Assembly: GCA_963824215.1 (NCBI GenBank)
Contig: CAWGOE010000004.1
Coordinates: forward strand, 124,001 to 188,000
Direction: 5' to 3'
DNA length: 64,000 nt
Source of the DNA: VRUE01 sp963824215
GTDB taxonomy: Bacteria > Actinomycetota > Thermoleophilia > Solirubrobacterales > 70-9
The position numbers and the translations under genes were made by a program. Below, one piece after another: positions 54,058 to 61,190 of the stretch. Each line of letters starts with the position of its first letter. Positions within the stretch are counted from its first letter, which is position 1. The notes below the pieces were generated by a model, which saw only the letters and a list, made by a program, of their open reading frames with translations, had not been told where the DNA came from and ran no database searches.

Positions 54058-55377
54058 TTGGTGGAGACGGCGATCAGATTGGGGCAGGGCAAGCGGGGCG
54101 TTGCCGCCGCTGTCGCCTACGCCGTCACGCACCAAGCGAGGACCGAAATCCACACGCTCCTCAACGAAGCGCCGCGCTCGCAGGAGGAACTAGCGCGTCT
54201 AATCTGCGCCCCTGCGAGCAAGAATATCGCGCATCACCTTAGGGAAATGCTTGCAGACGGCTCCATCGAGCTTGCTTATGTCAAGCCGGTGCGCAACGCC
54301 TTCGAGCACTACTACCGCGCGGTCGAGATTCCCTTCTACACCGATGAGGAGATCGCCGCGATGCCCCCAGAGGCGAGAGAGGCAATCGCAGGCGTGATCT
54401 TTGAGGGGGTCATGTCCGAGGCGATGGCTGCTCTTTGGGCGGGAAAGATGGTCAACGACCGTCGGGTTTGGCTGTCTTGGCGCTGGTTCAACGTAGATGC
54501 TCAGGGCCGTGAGGACATAGCGGACGACCAGGCGAGGCATTGGGAGCGAGTTCGAGAGATCGAGGTTGAATCACTTGGACGTTGCGCCAAGTCGGGGGAG
54601 CCGACCAAGTCGATCATCGTGACCTCGTTGGGATTTGAGCGCTTCCGTTTCTCGGCACCCCAGCCAATGCCGGTGGTGGGTTCGGAAGAAAGTGCGCCGC
54701 CGCTGATCAGGTTGGGCCAGGGGAAGCGAGGAGTCGAGGAAGCTGTCGGCTACGCGCTCAAGCACCAGCACCGGGTTGAAATCCTGTGCCTTCTGAACGA
54801 AGGCGAGCACAACCGCTATGAGCTAGCCGCGTTGATCGGCGAGGAGCCGACCAAGATCAAGCACCACCTCAAAGAACTGCTGGACGAGGGCTCGATCGAA
54901 CTGGCCTACTCCAAGCGCGTCGGCAACATGATTCAGCACTACTACCGGGCGGTCGAGATCCCGTTCTACACCGACGACGAAATCGAGGCGCTGCGTCCTG
55001 AGGAGAGGCAGGCATTTGCTGGCGTGATCCTCCAGGCGGTCATGGCTGAGGCGCTGGCCGCGCTGTGGGCGGGGAAGATGGCTGATGATCGCCGCGTTTG
55101 GCTGTCTTGGCGTTGGTTCCACGTCGATGCGCAGGGCCGTGAGGACATAGCCGACGAGCAGGCGAGGCATTGGGAGCGAGTTCGAGAGTGCGAGGCAGAA
55201 TCGACTAACCGCTGCGCCAAGTCGGGGGAGCCGACCAAGTCGATCATCGTGGCATCGCTCGGACATGTGCGCTGCCGCAGAGCCCCGATGGCAACGCCGG
55301 CCGACGATCCGACCGAGCCTGGCGCTGTGGGCAATGTTCTGAGACCCACAGGGCTCACGCAAGAGGTCCGCCTGTAG
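54058..55377 (+). CDS. Tandem-duplicated ArsR-like winged-helix protein
   Basis: 439 residues from a TTG or GTG start at 54058/54061, made of two copies (~1-205 and ~220-425) of one unit. Each has IRLGQGKRGV, a winged helix (RTEIHTLLNEAPRSQEELAR / RVEILCLLNEGEHNRYELAA), HHL-E-L-DGSIELAY, HYYRAVEIPFYTD-EEI, ALWAGKM, RRVWLSWRWF and CAKSGEPTKSIIV. One chain would thus mimic a dimer. Divergent from micropeptide 1; the first unit begins with an unusually AT-rich upstream region. Confidence 0.8.
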   Translation: MVETAIRLGQGKRGVAAAVAYAVTHQARTEIHTLLNEAPRSQEELARLICAPASKNIAHHLREMLADGSIELAYVKPVRNAFEHYYRAVEIPFYTDEEIAAMPPEAREAIAGVIFEGVMSEAMAALWAGKMVNDRRVWLSWRWFNVDAQGREDIADDQARHWERVREIEVESLGRCAKSGEPTKSIIVTSLGFERFRFSAPQPMPVVGSEESAPPLIRLGQGKRGVEEAVGYALKHQHRVEILCLLNEGEHNRYELAALIGEEPTKIKHHLKELLDEGSIELAYSKRVGNMIQHYYRAVEIPFYTDDEIEALRPEERQAFAGVILQAVMAEALAALWAGKMADDRRVWLSWRWFHVDAQGREDIADEQARHWERVRECEAESTNRCAKSGEPTKSIIVASLGHVRCRRAPMATPADDPTEPGAVGNVLRPTGLTQEVRL

Positions 55378-55404
55378 GCGCGCCCTCGCGCACTAGTGCC
55401 GCTC

Positions 55405-55428
55405 ATTACTGAAACTTATTCCAGTAAT
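55405..55428. promoter_or_regulatory. Palindromic operator candidate before the methyltransferase
   Basis: ATTACTG-N10-CAGTAAT, perfect 7-base arms, 20 bases before the GTG start and in a 71-base gap after the duplicated regulator. A binding site for one of the regulators of the element is plausible. Confidence 0.5.
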
Positions 55429-55448
55429 GGCCAGGTCTTCTTACGACC

Positions 55449-56204
55449 GTGACTGGCGACGCGAAGGCCACCTATGAGGCGATGGCATCCGTCTACGACA
55501 TCTTCACCGCTCACTATGACGACGAGCTTTGGATAGGCGAGCTGGTTTCCGCGCTTGAACGCAACGGCTTGAGCGGAGAGCGCCTGCTCGACGTGGCGTG
55601 CGGGACCGGAAAGAGCTTCCTGCCGATGCTCGACCGGGGATGGGAGGTGACTGCGTGCGACATCTCGCCCGCGATGTTGGCGCGCGCACGGGCAAAGGTC
55701 GGAGAGGCAGTGCCGCTGTCGGTGGCTGACATGCGAGGCTTGCCCGAGATCGGCAAGTTCGATCTTGTCTGGGCGCTGGACGATTCGATCAACTACCTGC
55801 TCAGCGAGGTCGAGCTGCTCAAAGCCCTGGGCGGGATGGGGGCAAATCTCGCCCCGGGAGGTCTGCTGCTATTCGATGTCAACACCCTGGTTGCCTATCG
55901 CAGCTTCTTCGCCGAAACCGCTGTGGTCGAGCGCGCCGGGCGGAGGCTTGTTTGGCGTGGTCAGACTGCCAGCGATGCGGAGCCTGGGTCGATCTGCGAA
56001 GCGGTCCTTGAAGAGGATGGAGGGCCGACGAAAACGCATGAGCATCGGCAGCGCCACTTTGCCGATGCTGAAATACGCTCAGCCGTCGAGCGCGCCGGCC
56101 TCACCCTGGTCGATGTCTACGGCCTCTATACGGACGCGGTACTGAGGCAGCCGCTTGACGAGGGCGCTCATACGAAGGCGGTCTACATCGCTGGGCGGGA
56201 GTAG
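55449..56204 (+). CDS. Class I SAM-dependent methyltransferase
   Basis: 251 residues from GTG 55449 (TGDAKATYEAMASVYDIFTA). Motif I is LLDVACGTGKSF; then EVTACDISPAMLARARAKVG, FDLVWALDDSINYLL (motif II region) and LAPGGLLLFDVNTL (motif III). The opening resembles small-molecule methyltransferases of the Methyltransf_25 type. Substrate unknown. Cargo of element 1. Confidence 0.87.
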   Translation: MTGDAKATYEAMASVYDIFTAHYDDELWIGELVSALERNGLSGERLLDVACGTGKSFLPMLDRGWEVTACDISPAMLARARAKVGEAVPLSVADMRGLPEIGKFDLVWALDDSINYLLSEVELLKALGGMGANLAPGGLLLFDVNTLVAYRSFFAETAVVERAGRRLVWRGQTASDAEPGSICEAVLEEDGGPTKTHEHRQRHFADAEIRSAVERAGLTLVDVYGLYTDAVLRQPLDEGAHTKAVYIAGRE

Positions 56205-56308
56205 TGGAGAGAAACCACTCCCCTATTACATGGCATTGGGGTAGGTTGTCGCGGACGTTCTCCGAGGTGATTTTCCTAAGAGATTGGGTTCAGCAAACGG
56301 GAGGCGGA

Positions 56309-56665
56309 ATGGCGAGATACGTATTTCTGTTCAAGGCCGAGAGCGCTGGCGCGGGCCAGATTCTGTTCGGTGCATCTGAGGCGGCTGAGCGGCAGGTCGA
56401 TGCAATCGAGCAACTCGGCGGCTCCGTCGAGGTGCAGCACTTCGTGACGGGCGCTCACGATCTAGTCCTCATCGCAGACCTCCCGAGCGAGGCGGCCAGT
56501 CTCGCCGTTTCGCTTGCAGCCGAGGCTGGTGGATTTCAAGTGGACACGATGCGAGCGTTCGATGCGGCGGAACTTGATCAGGCCCAAAGCCTCGTCCCAG
56601 AGGTTCGTGATTGGTTGCGGGGGAAAGTGGCGTCCGCCGTCGACGAGGAGCCGGGGAAAGCGTGA
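56309..56665 (+). CDS. GYD-domain-like small protein
   Basis: 118 residues from ATG 56309, with GGGAGGC upstream. RYVFLFKAESAGAGQ, AIEQLGGSVEVQHFVTGAHD and LVLIADLPSEAASLAVSLAA follow the GYD (ferredoxin-like) family. Function of the family is unknown. Its stop overlaps a GTG start (GTGA) of the next small ORF. Confidence 0.75.
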   Translation: MARYVFLFKAESAGAGQILFGASEAAERQVDAIEQLGGSVEVQHFVTGAHDLVLIADLPSEAASLAVSLAAEAGGFQVDTMRAFDAAELDQAQSLVPEVRDWLRGKVASAVDEEPGKA

Positions 56666-56898
56666 ACGTTTTCGAGGGGCTTGGACTGATAGTGGCGGGC
56701 GGCGGCGGCCGACCCCCCGGCGGGCCTTGGTCCGGGCCTTTTCCCCCGAACGATCCGCAAAAGCCACCGGTTCCCAATAGCCCTCTGCCGACGCCTCCTA
56801 GTCCCCCCGTTAACGCGGGTCGGGGTGGCCAAGCGGGTGCTGCGGCGGGGGCAGGGGGTCTAGGAGGGGGAAATCCCTTCGGTTTTCGGGTGAAGTAA
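56662..56898 (+). CDS. Proline/glycine-rich small protein coupled to the GYD gene
   Basis: 78 residues from GTG 56662. A short hydrophobic start (VNVFEGLGLIVAGGGG) is followed by a Pro-rich middle (DPQKPPVPNSPLPTPPSPP) and Gly-rich tail (GAAAGAGGLGGGNPFGFRVK). The four-base overlap with the upstream stop supports translation. No family recognised; could be a surface-exposed or unstructured peptide. Confidence 0.45.
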   Translation: MNVFEGLGLIVAGGGGRPPGGPWSGPFPPNDPQKPPVPNSPLPTPPSPPVNAGRGGQAGAAAGAGGLGGGNPFGFRVK

Positions 56899-56980
56899 TG
56901 ACGGTGCTCCTCGGCGGGCGAAATGTCTGGAGGGCGAGTTGACCTGCTGGTAGCGTGCATTGAGAAGCTCGCTGGCTCAA

Positions 56981-57005
56981 TACTGCGTTAACGAGGCTCG
57001 AAGCA
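56981..57005 (+). repeat. 25-base direct repeat flanking a cassette, left copy
   Basis: TACTGCGTTAACGAGGCTCG plus AAGCA; matches 58008-58032 at 22 of 25 positions. The pair brackets about 1.0 kb with one or two genes. Confidence 0.5.
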
Positions 57006-57013
57006 GTTGGTTT

Positions 57014-57196
57014 TCAGCCCTGAATTGCCCGACCACGCGCCACAGTTGACAGGCGCGAGTCCGGTTCGAGGATGGCGGCGTGAAGGTCACCGTCGCTGAT
57101 GCGAATCGATCCCGGCGTACCGGCTGACCGGCGAATATCCACGCTGCCTGATTTCAATTCGCTTGGCCCCATCCGAACGGTGATGACGGCGGGCAT
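57014..57196 (-). CDS. Small hypothetical protein
   Basis: 60 residues from ATG 57196 (MPAVITVRMGPSELKSGSVD). SVDIRRSAGTPGSIRISDGD and LHAAILEPDSRLSTVARGRA look like a compact beta protein. Divergent from the gene at 57242; weak support beyond composition. Confidence 0.4.
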   Translation of the reverse strand: MPAVITVRMGPSELKSGSVDIRRSAGTPGSIRISDGDLHAAILEPDSRLSTVARGRAIQG

Positions 57197-57241
57197 CAGA
57201 AGCCCCTTGCGAGGGTCCGACCTGACGTCCACAATGGAGAG

Positions 57242-57937
57242 ATGCGTCTTAGCGAACTCGACAGGACGGCGAGGATTTTCGCCGAAATCGAAAAGCCCAA
57301 TCGGTTTCTCTCCTCCCTGGTCGGACCGTCTTCGACGACCTCAACCGTTCAAAGGATCATCGATCAACGGGTGAAGCAGGACCGAATGCTCGGACTGGCA
57401 AGGCCGTCGATGTTGGAGCAGATCGTCACGGGACAGGCCAGGCGGGACCGCTTGCTTAAGAATGTGACTGAACCGACGGCAGTCGAGCGGATGATGGGGC
57501 AGGTAGCGCTAACCGACCGGCTCGTTTCATCTTCGGTCCTTGACCAGATTTCCAGGCAGCAGCGCATCTTTGACGACCTGACCCGGAGGACGACGCTGCT
57601 CCAGACGCTTGTCACCGGGTCGGCTTCACTGCCTTCGGAACTGATCGGCCGCGCCGATCGATGCCGGGAGGATTTGCAAGACGAAATTGCGGAAGAAGTC
57701 GCCGTCGCTGTAGATCTGCCAAGCGCTGTGCCGGATGTGCTTGGGCGTCTCGCCGACGAACGCGAAGCGATCCTCGTCTGCCTGAAGCGAATCGGGTTCA
57801 TAGGGGCGGCTGGGCACTACTTTGGCGTTCAGATCTCACCGGTCGTGCTGGGCTTGGTAATCGTCTTCCTGGTCATTGGTGAAGTCGCCGACGAAATCCT
57901 CACGGAACGTGCTGGCCGCGAGGCCGAAGCAGCCTGA
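57242..57937 (+). CDS. Hypothetical helical protein with C-terminal membrane segment
   Basis: 231 residues from ATG 57242 (GGAGAG upstream). Repeated short helices of the form RPSMLEQIVTGQARRDRLLK, TAVERMMGQVALTDRLVSSS and SVLDQISRQQRIFDDLTRRT suggest an internal ~22-residue repeat. A single hydrophobic helix lies near the end (VVLGLVIVFLVIGEVADEIL). No family recognised. It is the main gene between the two 25-base repeats. Confidence 0.6.
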   Translation: MRLSELDRTARIFAEIEKPNRFLSSLVGPSSTTSTVQRIIDQRVKQDRMLGLARPSMLEQIVTGQARRDRLLKNVTEPTAVERMMGQVALTDRLVSSSVLDQISRQQRIFDDLTRRTTLLQTLVTGSASLPSELIGRADRCREDLQDEIAEEVAVAVDLPSAVPDVLGRLADEREAILVCLKRIGFIGAAGHYFGVQISPVVLGLVIVFLVIGEVADEILTERAGREAEAA

Positions 57938-57960
57938 CGAACACGGCCTAGAACCAAGAA

Positions 57961-57993
57961 AGCCCCGAGGAATGGAGTCGTGGCCTCGGGGCT
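57961..57993 (+). terminator. Strong hairpin terminator
   Basis: AGCCCCGAGG pairs with CCTCGGGGCT (10 perfect bases, 13-base loop), 24 bases after the stop of the preceding gene. Confidence 0.65.
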
Positions 57994-58007
57994 CGCCAGT
58001 TTGGGAT

Positions 58008-58032
58008 TACTGCGCTAACGCAGCTCGAAGCA
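58008..58032 (+). repeat. 25-base direct repeat flanking a cassette, right copy
   Basis: Second copy of the 56981 repeat, here with a CTGCG-CTAA-CGCAG hairpin inside. Confidence 0.5.
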
Positions 58033-58078
58033 CTACGGGTTTCGCAAGTTCGCATTGCGAATGCGTCGGCGAAGCGGA

Positions 58079-58432
58079 TCAGGCGGTGCGCGTCCGTACT
58101 CTAAGTTCGACCTGGTAGTCGGCGGGAACCGAGACAGTGTGATGTCCGGGTTTGGGCTTTGGGCGACGAGCCAGCAGGCGCTTGAGTAGGGCCAACCCAC
58201 CGCCGCGGGGTATGGCAGCAATCTCGTTCCCGTCGGGATAGACGACCACGAGCGGCCGATAGTCGGCGAGTGCTTGAGATATCAAGTCCGAGGCATCTGG
58301 GGAGTCTGCGGGGATGAGCACAGTCCTATTCGGATAGCGCTCGTCTGCCTCAGGATCGGCAGCGATACGGCCGAGAAGATCGAAGGCAGCATCGGTGCCC
58401 GGCGTGTTCTTGCTTTCGCCTGGTTTCTTCAC
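58079..58432 (-). CDS. Hypothetical protein downstream of VapC
   Basis: 117 residues. ADERYPNRTVLIPADSPDAS, ALADYRPLVVVYPDGNEIAA and PADYQVELRVRTRT; no known domain. It begins 7 bases after the PIN-domain gene and is probably in the same operon. Could be a third component of the toxin-antitoxin unit or an unrelated passenger. Confidence 0.55.
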   Translation of the reverse strand: MKKPGESKNTPGTDAAFDLLGRIAADPEADERYPNRTVLIPADSPDASDLISQALADYRPLVVVYPDGNEIAAIPRGGGLALLKRLLARRPKPKPGHHTVSVPADYQVELRVRTRTA

Positions 58433-58439
58433 AGCTCGG

Positions 58440-58859
58440 TCAGCGGATCAGTCGAACCTCGACGCCGAGGTAGGGCACGTCCTCCCAGGCTTCATCGGTC
58501 GTTAGCGCAGGGACACCGAGCCGCTCTGACAGAGCGAGGCACGCGCGATCAGCAAGCGATAGCCCTCGCTGCTTTGTGATCGGTCGAAGTTGCGCAAGGG
58601 CAACGCAGTCCGCCGCCGTGAGCGGTTCAATCGTCAGCGCTCGTTTGGAGCCTTCCGCTTTGCGCAGCTCCGCTGCCGCCGTGGCCGGATCGCCACCTCG
58701 CTCCGCGACCTTTGACAGCACCTCAGCCAGGTTCACCACGCTGATCGCTGCCCCATCTGCGATTGCGTCGGTTACCACCTCGCTGCCCTCCTCGTCGTTG
58801 AGGAGCGCCAGGACCGCGGAGGCATCGAGGACAGATGCCGCCGATTCAGCGTTTGCCAC
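58440..58859 (-). CDS. vapC: VapC-like PIN-domain ribonuclease
   Basis: 139 residues. PIN-domain acids: SVLDASAVLALLNDEEG (Asp near 12), a middle Glu (NLAEVLSKVAERGG) and LSLADRACLALSERLGVPAL with LTTDEAW. Predicted Mg-dependent RNase toxin. Its start overlaps the end of the small upstream gene, the usual antitoxin-toxin arrangement. Confidence 0.88.
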   Translation of the reverse strand: MANAESAASVLDASAVLALLNDEEGSEVVTDAIADGAAISVVNLAEVLSKVAERGGDPATAAAELRKAEGSKRALTIEPLTAADCVALAQLRPITKQRGLSLADRACLALSERLGVPALTTDEAWEDVPYLGVEVRLIR

Positions 58860-59040
58860 GCCGCCGCGCTTCTTCGGCGGCCTCTCGGTCTTCAGCCCGC
58901 GCTTCGGCGCGCCGCTCTGCGATCAGCTCGTCCGAGATATTGCGGCCCGCTGTCCGGTCCGCGAACAGACCGCGCATCCGCTCCGCAGCCTGCCGGCGGC
59001 GTTCTACTTCCGAGCGAGCGTGTTTGGTTGCGTGGGCCAT
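58846..59040 (-). CDS. vapB: VapB-like antitoxin
   Basis: 64 residues from ATG 59040 (MAHATKHARSEVERRRQAAE), with GAGGGAAG upstream. Highly charged helix (SDELIAERRAEARAEDREAA) with no clear DNA-binding fold. Identified by position: it overlaps vapC by 14 bases. Family assignment tentative. Confidence 0.65.
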   Translation of the reverse strand: MAHATKHARSEVERRRQAAERMRGLFADRTAGRNISDELIAERRAEARAEDREAAEEARRRGKR

Positions 59041-59170
59041 GCTTCCCTCATGGTACCCGCAGCCGCAGAAGCCACTGCACTCTGCGAATTGGCCCTCGCA
59101 TCCCCACCGCCATCCCCACGACGCGCAGAAGTTGCCGATTTGCAGGGCCGTTACGTCTAGCCTTCCACGT

Positions 59171-59249
59171 GATGATGACCGAGGACGCCAAGTTCGCGCT
59201 CGGCTTCTAGGCAGGGTTTGCGGAGTCATAGGGGGTCAATGGGGGTCTA
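59171..59249 (+). repeat. attR1-like site between elements 1 and 2
   Basis: 79 bases matching 44997-45075 at 75 positions. It carries an untranslated copy of the MIP18 3' end (EDAKFALGF then TAG). It forms the right end of element 1 and the left end of element 2. The rest of 59041-59170 has no gene that I can support. Confidence 0.88.
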
Positions 59250-59364
59250 GAAGGTCGTCCAAGCTGAAGCGGGTCGGGTCCCGCACCGCCGCAGACTGCC
59301 CGCCGGGCGTTTCCACGTCGCGGCGGAACTCAGCGATGAACTGGCTCAACTCTTTCAGCGGAGG
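59239..59364 (-). pseudogene. 3' remnant of an unknown gene at the edge of element 2
   Basis: An open frame of 42 codons reads LKELSQFIAEFRRDVETPGG and ends DPTRFSLDDLLDPH at TGA 59236-59238 inside the att repeat. It has no start and an in-frame stop just upstream, so it is probably a gene cut off when the left part of element 2 was lost. Family unknown. Confidence 0.35.
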
Positions 59365-59402
59365 TCAGAGCGAGCTTGTCCTCGTAACCGGGGCAGGTGG
59401 AC

Positions 59403-59711
59403 GCGAGCTCGCGATCATCGCCGCCCGAATCCCCCCGCCCGCCTACGTCAAGAGCGAGCTGGGGAGAGGCCGAGCGACCCGGCGAAGCGCAAGGCATGGG
59501 ATCGCGGCGTCTCACAGATCGAGCGCTACCGCCAAGAGCACGGCATCAAGGACCCGAGCAAAGCCTTGGTCGCAAGGCGAAACGAGGAGCCGAGCGCGTC
59601 CGCCAGGAGACCGCGTGGCGGCGGCTACGGGAGGTTCAGCGAGTCCTAGGCCGTGGGCAACACGCGGCGAGAGCGCGCCAGCTCTGCAGAGGGTTGAGCA
59701 TCAGGCGATGA
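59403..59711 (+). pseudogene. Relaxase 3' fragment, frameshifted
   Basis: Homologous to the last ~100 codons of the intact relaxase (51711-52019): AIIAARIPPPAYVKSELG, then DRALPPRAR-frame sequence, ending QHAARARQLCRGLSIRR. Two single-base losses are visible (GGGG for GGGGG in GAGCTGGGGGAG, and near AGCCTTGGTCGC). It shows that element 2 once carried a full relaxase. Confidence 0.85.
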
Positions 59712-59721
59712 GGAAGGACAC

Positions 59722-59819
59722 CCCGACCCACCGGCATTGAAGCGCCGCGAGGATGGCCGTCAACCCCCTGCGAGGGTCGGGCGCAAGCGCCCTTGACTGC
59801 CACCCTTTGCGGGTAGGTC
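59722..59819. other. Branched DNA structure, copy in element 2
   Basis: Keeps GTCAA/TTGAC (59759/59793) and the two inner hairpins (CCCCTGCGAGGG and GGGCGCAAGCGCCC, the latter identical to element 1). The outer 17-base stem has decayed to a few pairs. The strongest conservation is therefore in the inner hairpins. Confidence 0.6.
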
Positions 59820-60054
59820 AGAGCCTGAGGATTGAGGCGGCGCGGAGCGCAGCGTCTGTCGGTTCGATGACGCCACTGTTCTCCCGGAGCAGATCAGAAG
59901 TCGCGAGATCGCGGATTGCGTTCTCGAGTTGTTCATCTTCGCCTCCCTCTCCAGAAAGCTCGCCGATCAGCTCTGAGGGCGCTAGGTGATCAGGATGTCG
60001 TTCAACTACGTACAGAAGGACGGCGAGTTCGAATTGCCTTGGATCGAGCGGCAT
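59818..60054 (-). CDS. Small winged-helix-like protein
   Basis: 78 residues. FELAVLLYVVERHPDHLAPS, ELIGELSGEGGEDEQLENAI, RDLATSDLLRENSGVIEPTD and AALRAASILRL; counterpart of 52153-52422. Follows the ArsR-like gene by 3 bases, so co-transcribed. Confidence 0.62.
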   Translation of the reverse strand: MPLDPRQFELAVLLYVVERHPDHLAPSELIGELSGEGGEDEQLENAIRDLATSDLLRENSGVIEPTDAALRAASILRL

Positions 60055-60057
60055 TGC

Positions 60058-60783
60058 TTAGCGTCTCTTGGTCGCCGAAGCCTTCTTGCCATCCTTGGCG
60101 TTTCTGGCGGACAGAAAGCTCGCGAGGAAGACAGTTGCAGTGGTTGGTCCTGCTGCCTTGCCGTTGGCTTTGGATAGTCGCTTGTTCGCTTTGGCCTGCA
60201 GCTCCAGGACGGACTCCACGAAGTCTCTGGAGAGCTGCCCGAATTCATCGACCCCGAGCGCGTCGAGAATCAGCGGCATCCAGCTCAGCTCGCCAGGTGG
60301 GTGGTCGAAGACACCAGCCTTGATCGAAGCCGAGGCATCCTCGAAGAACTCTTGGAGGATGGCCAATGAGATCGTCTTTCGAATTGCGGGCGGGAGGTTG
60401 TCCCATGCATCAGGCGGAATCAGGGTGGGAGCGGCTGCCCGGTAGAAGTGCTCGACTGCTCCGCGGCGCGGAATCTTGTGATCCGCCACGATCAGGCGGC
60501 ATTCCCTCAGCACGCCGACGTGATAGCTGACTTGGCTAAGCCCTTCGTCCAGCTCCTCAGAGATTTCCTTTGGGCTGGCGACGCGTTCGCAGAAGATCGC
60601 GAAGATTTTGACGCGCTCCCTCTTTGACAGCGCTTTCATCTGCCTGTAGTTGACCAGCTCCCCTCGGGGGCGCTTTGGTCGATTGCTGGCCGGTTTCCTT
60701 CCGGTTGCTTTCGGCACGCCTTTTGCTGATGGCCCACTTCTCTTACGCGCAGCTTTCTTCTGGGGAATTGGGATCGCCTCCAT
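60058..60783 (-). CDS. ArsR-like winged-helix protein
   Basis: 241 residues from ATG 60783. Basic N-terminus (QKKAARKRSGPSAKGVPKAT), then the winged helix KRERVKIFAIFCERVASPKE, ISEELDEGLSQVSYHVGVLR, and RRGAVEHFYRAAAPTLIPPD. A C-terminal helical domain (AILQEFFEDASASIKAGVFD, PLILDALGVDEFGQLSRDFV) may bind a ligand or dimerise. Counterpart of 52506-53267. Confidence 0.8.
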   Translation of the reverse strand: MEAIPIPQKKAARKRSGPSAKGVPKATGRKPASNRPKRPRGELVNYRQMKALSKRERVKIFAIFCERVASPKEISEELDEGLSQVSYHVGVLRECRLIVADHKIPRRGAVEHFYRAAAPTLIPPDAWDNLPPAIRKTISLAILQEFFEDASASIKAGVFDHPPGELSWMPLILDALGVDEFGQLSRDFVESVLELQAKANKRLSKANGKAAGPTTATVFLASFLSARNAKDGKKASATKRR

Positions 60784-60969
60784 CCTTCTTTTGGTACGGC
60801 AAATTTGAGGCGCTCCAAAGTACGGGTTCAATTGGGACTAAACGAAGCGAATTTCCTAGAGCTTCAAAGAAGCTGTAATTTGCCTTTAATAAATCTGTGC
60901 ATTACGGCGGGAGCCCAATTAGACGACCGGCGACGCGCCGAGAACGGCGGGCCGCCGGTCCATGCGCTG

Positions 60970-61029
60970 CTAGGCCGACTTGGTAACTGAAACAGCCGGA
61001 ACTATCTGACTGACGTTGCTGATCTGCAC
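60970..61029 (-). CDS. Micropeptide ORF 2 (19 aa), conserved in both elements
   Basis: GTG 61029 to TAG 60970 encodes MQISNVSQIVPAVSVTKSA. GGAGGAGGTGA lies 6 bases upstream. It aligns without gaps to micropeptide 1 as M-Q-I-[AS]-[QN]-V-[TS]-[NQ]-[VI]-x-P-[SA]-V-x-V-x-K-x-[GA]. It is divergent from the ArsR-like gene at 61191, with a perfect 9-base inverted repeat between. No signal sequence; function unknown. Confidence 0.6.
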   Translation of the reverse strand: MQISNVSQIVPAVSVTKSA

Positions 61030-61056
61030 GTTGCCTCACCTCCTCCCAGGGATTAG

Positions 61057-61090
61057 CGCTAAATGCTCAGATTATCTAGATCATTTAGCG
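61057..61090. promoter_or_regulatory. Inverted repeat between micropeptide 2 and the ArsR-like gene
   Basis: CGCTAAATG-N16-CATTTAGCG, perfect 9-base arms, 28 bases upstream of micropeptide 2 and 101 bases before the divergent regulator. Size and placement suit an operator for a dimeric winged-helix protein. Confidence 0.6.
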
Positions 61091-61190
61091 GCTACTCGCT
61101 CATCGGGCGTGCCGCGGGGCAGCAGATCACTCAGGAATCGGCCGACAAATCGGCTAGGCTGGTGCGGTCAACACAGTGCAAGGAGGAGAC

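Larger units (their letters stand above)
45037..59208. mobile_element. Integrative mobilizable element 1 (about 14.2 kb)
   Basis: Bounded by 79-base direct repeats at the 3' end of the MIP18 gene. Contains a tyrosine integrase, Xis-like protein and MobF relaxase, plus XRE and winged-helix regulators, a methyltransferase and a VapBC-like pair. No coupling protein or mating-pore genes are seen, so it would depend on a helper for transfer. Genes between regulators and VapBC look like cargo. Confidence 0.8.

Noticed and set aside
59028..59210. Plus-strand frame ending EDAKFALGF before attR1, considered as a second MIP18 gene
   Set aside because: Only the last codons match; the rest is antisense to the VapB-like region. 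It is the att-carried 3' end, not a gene.
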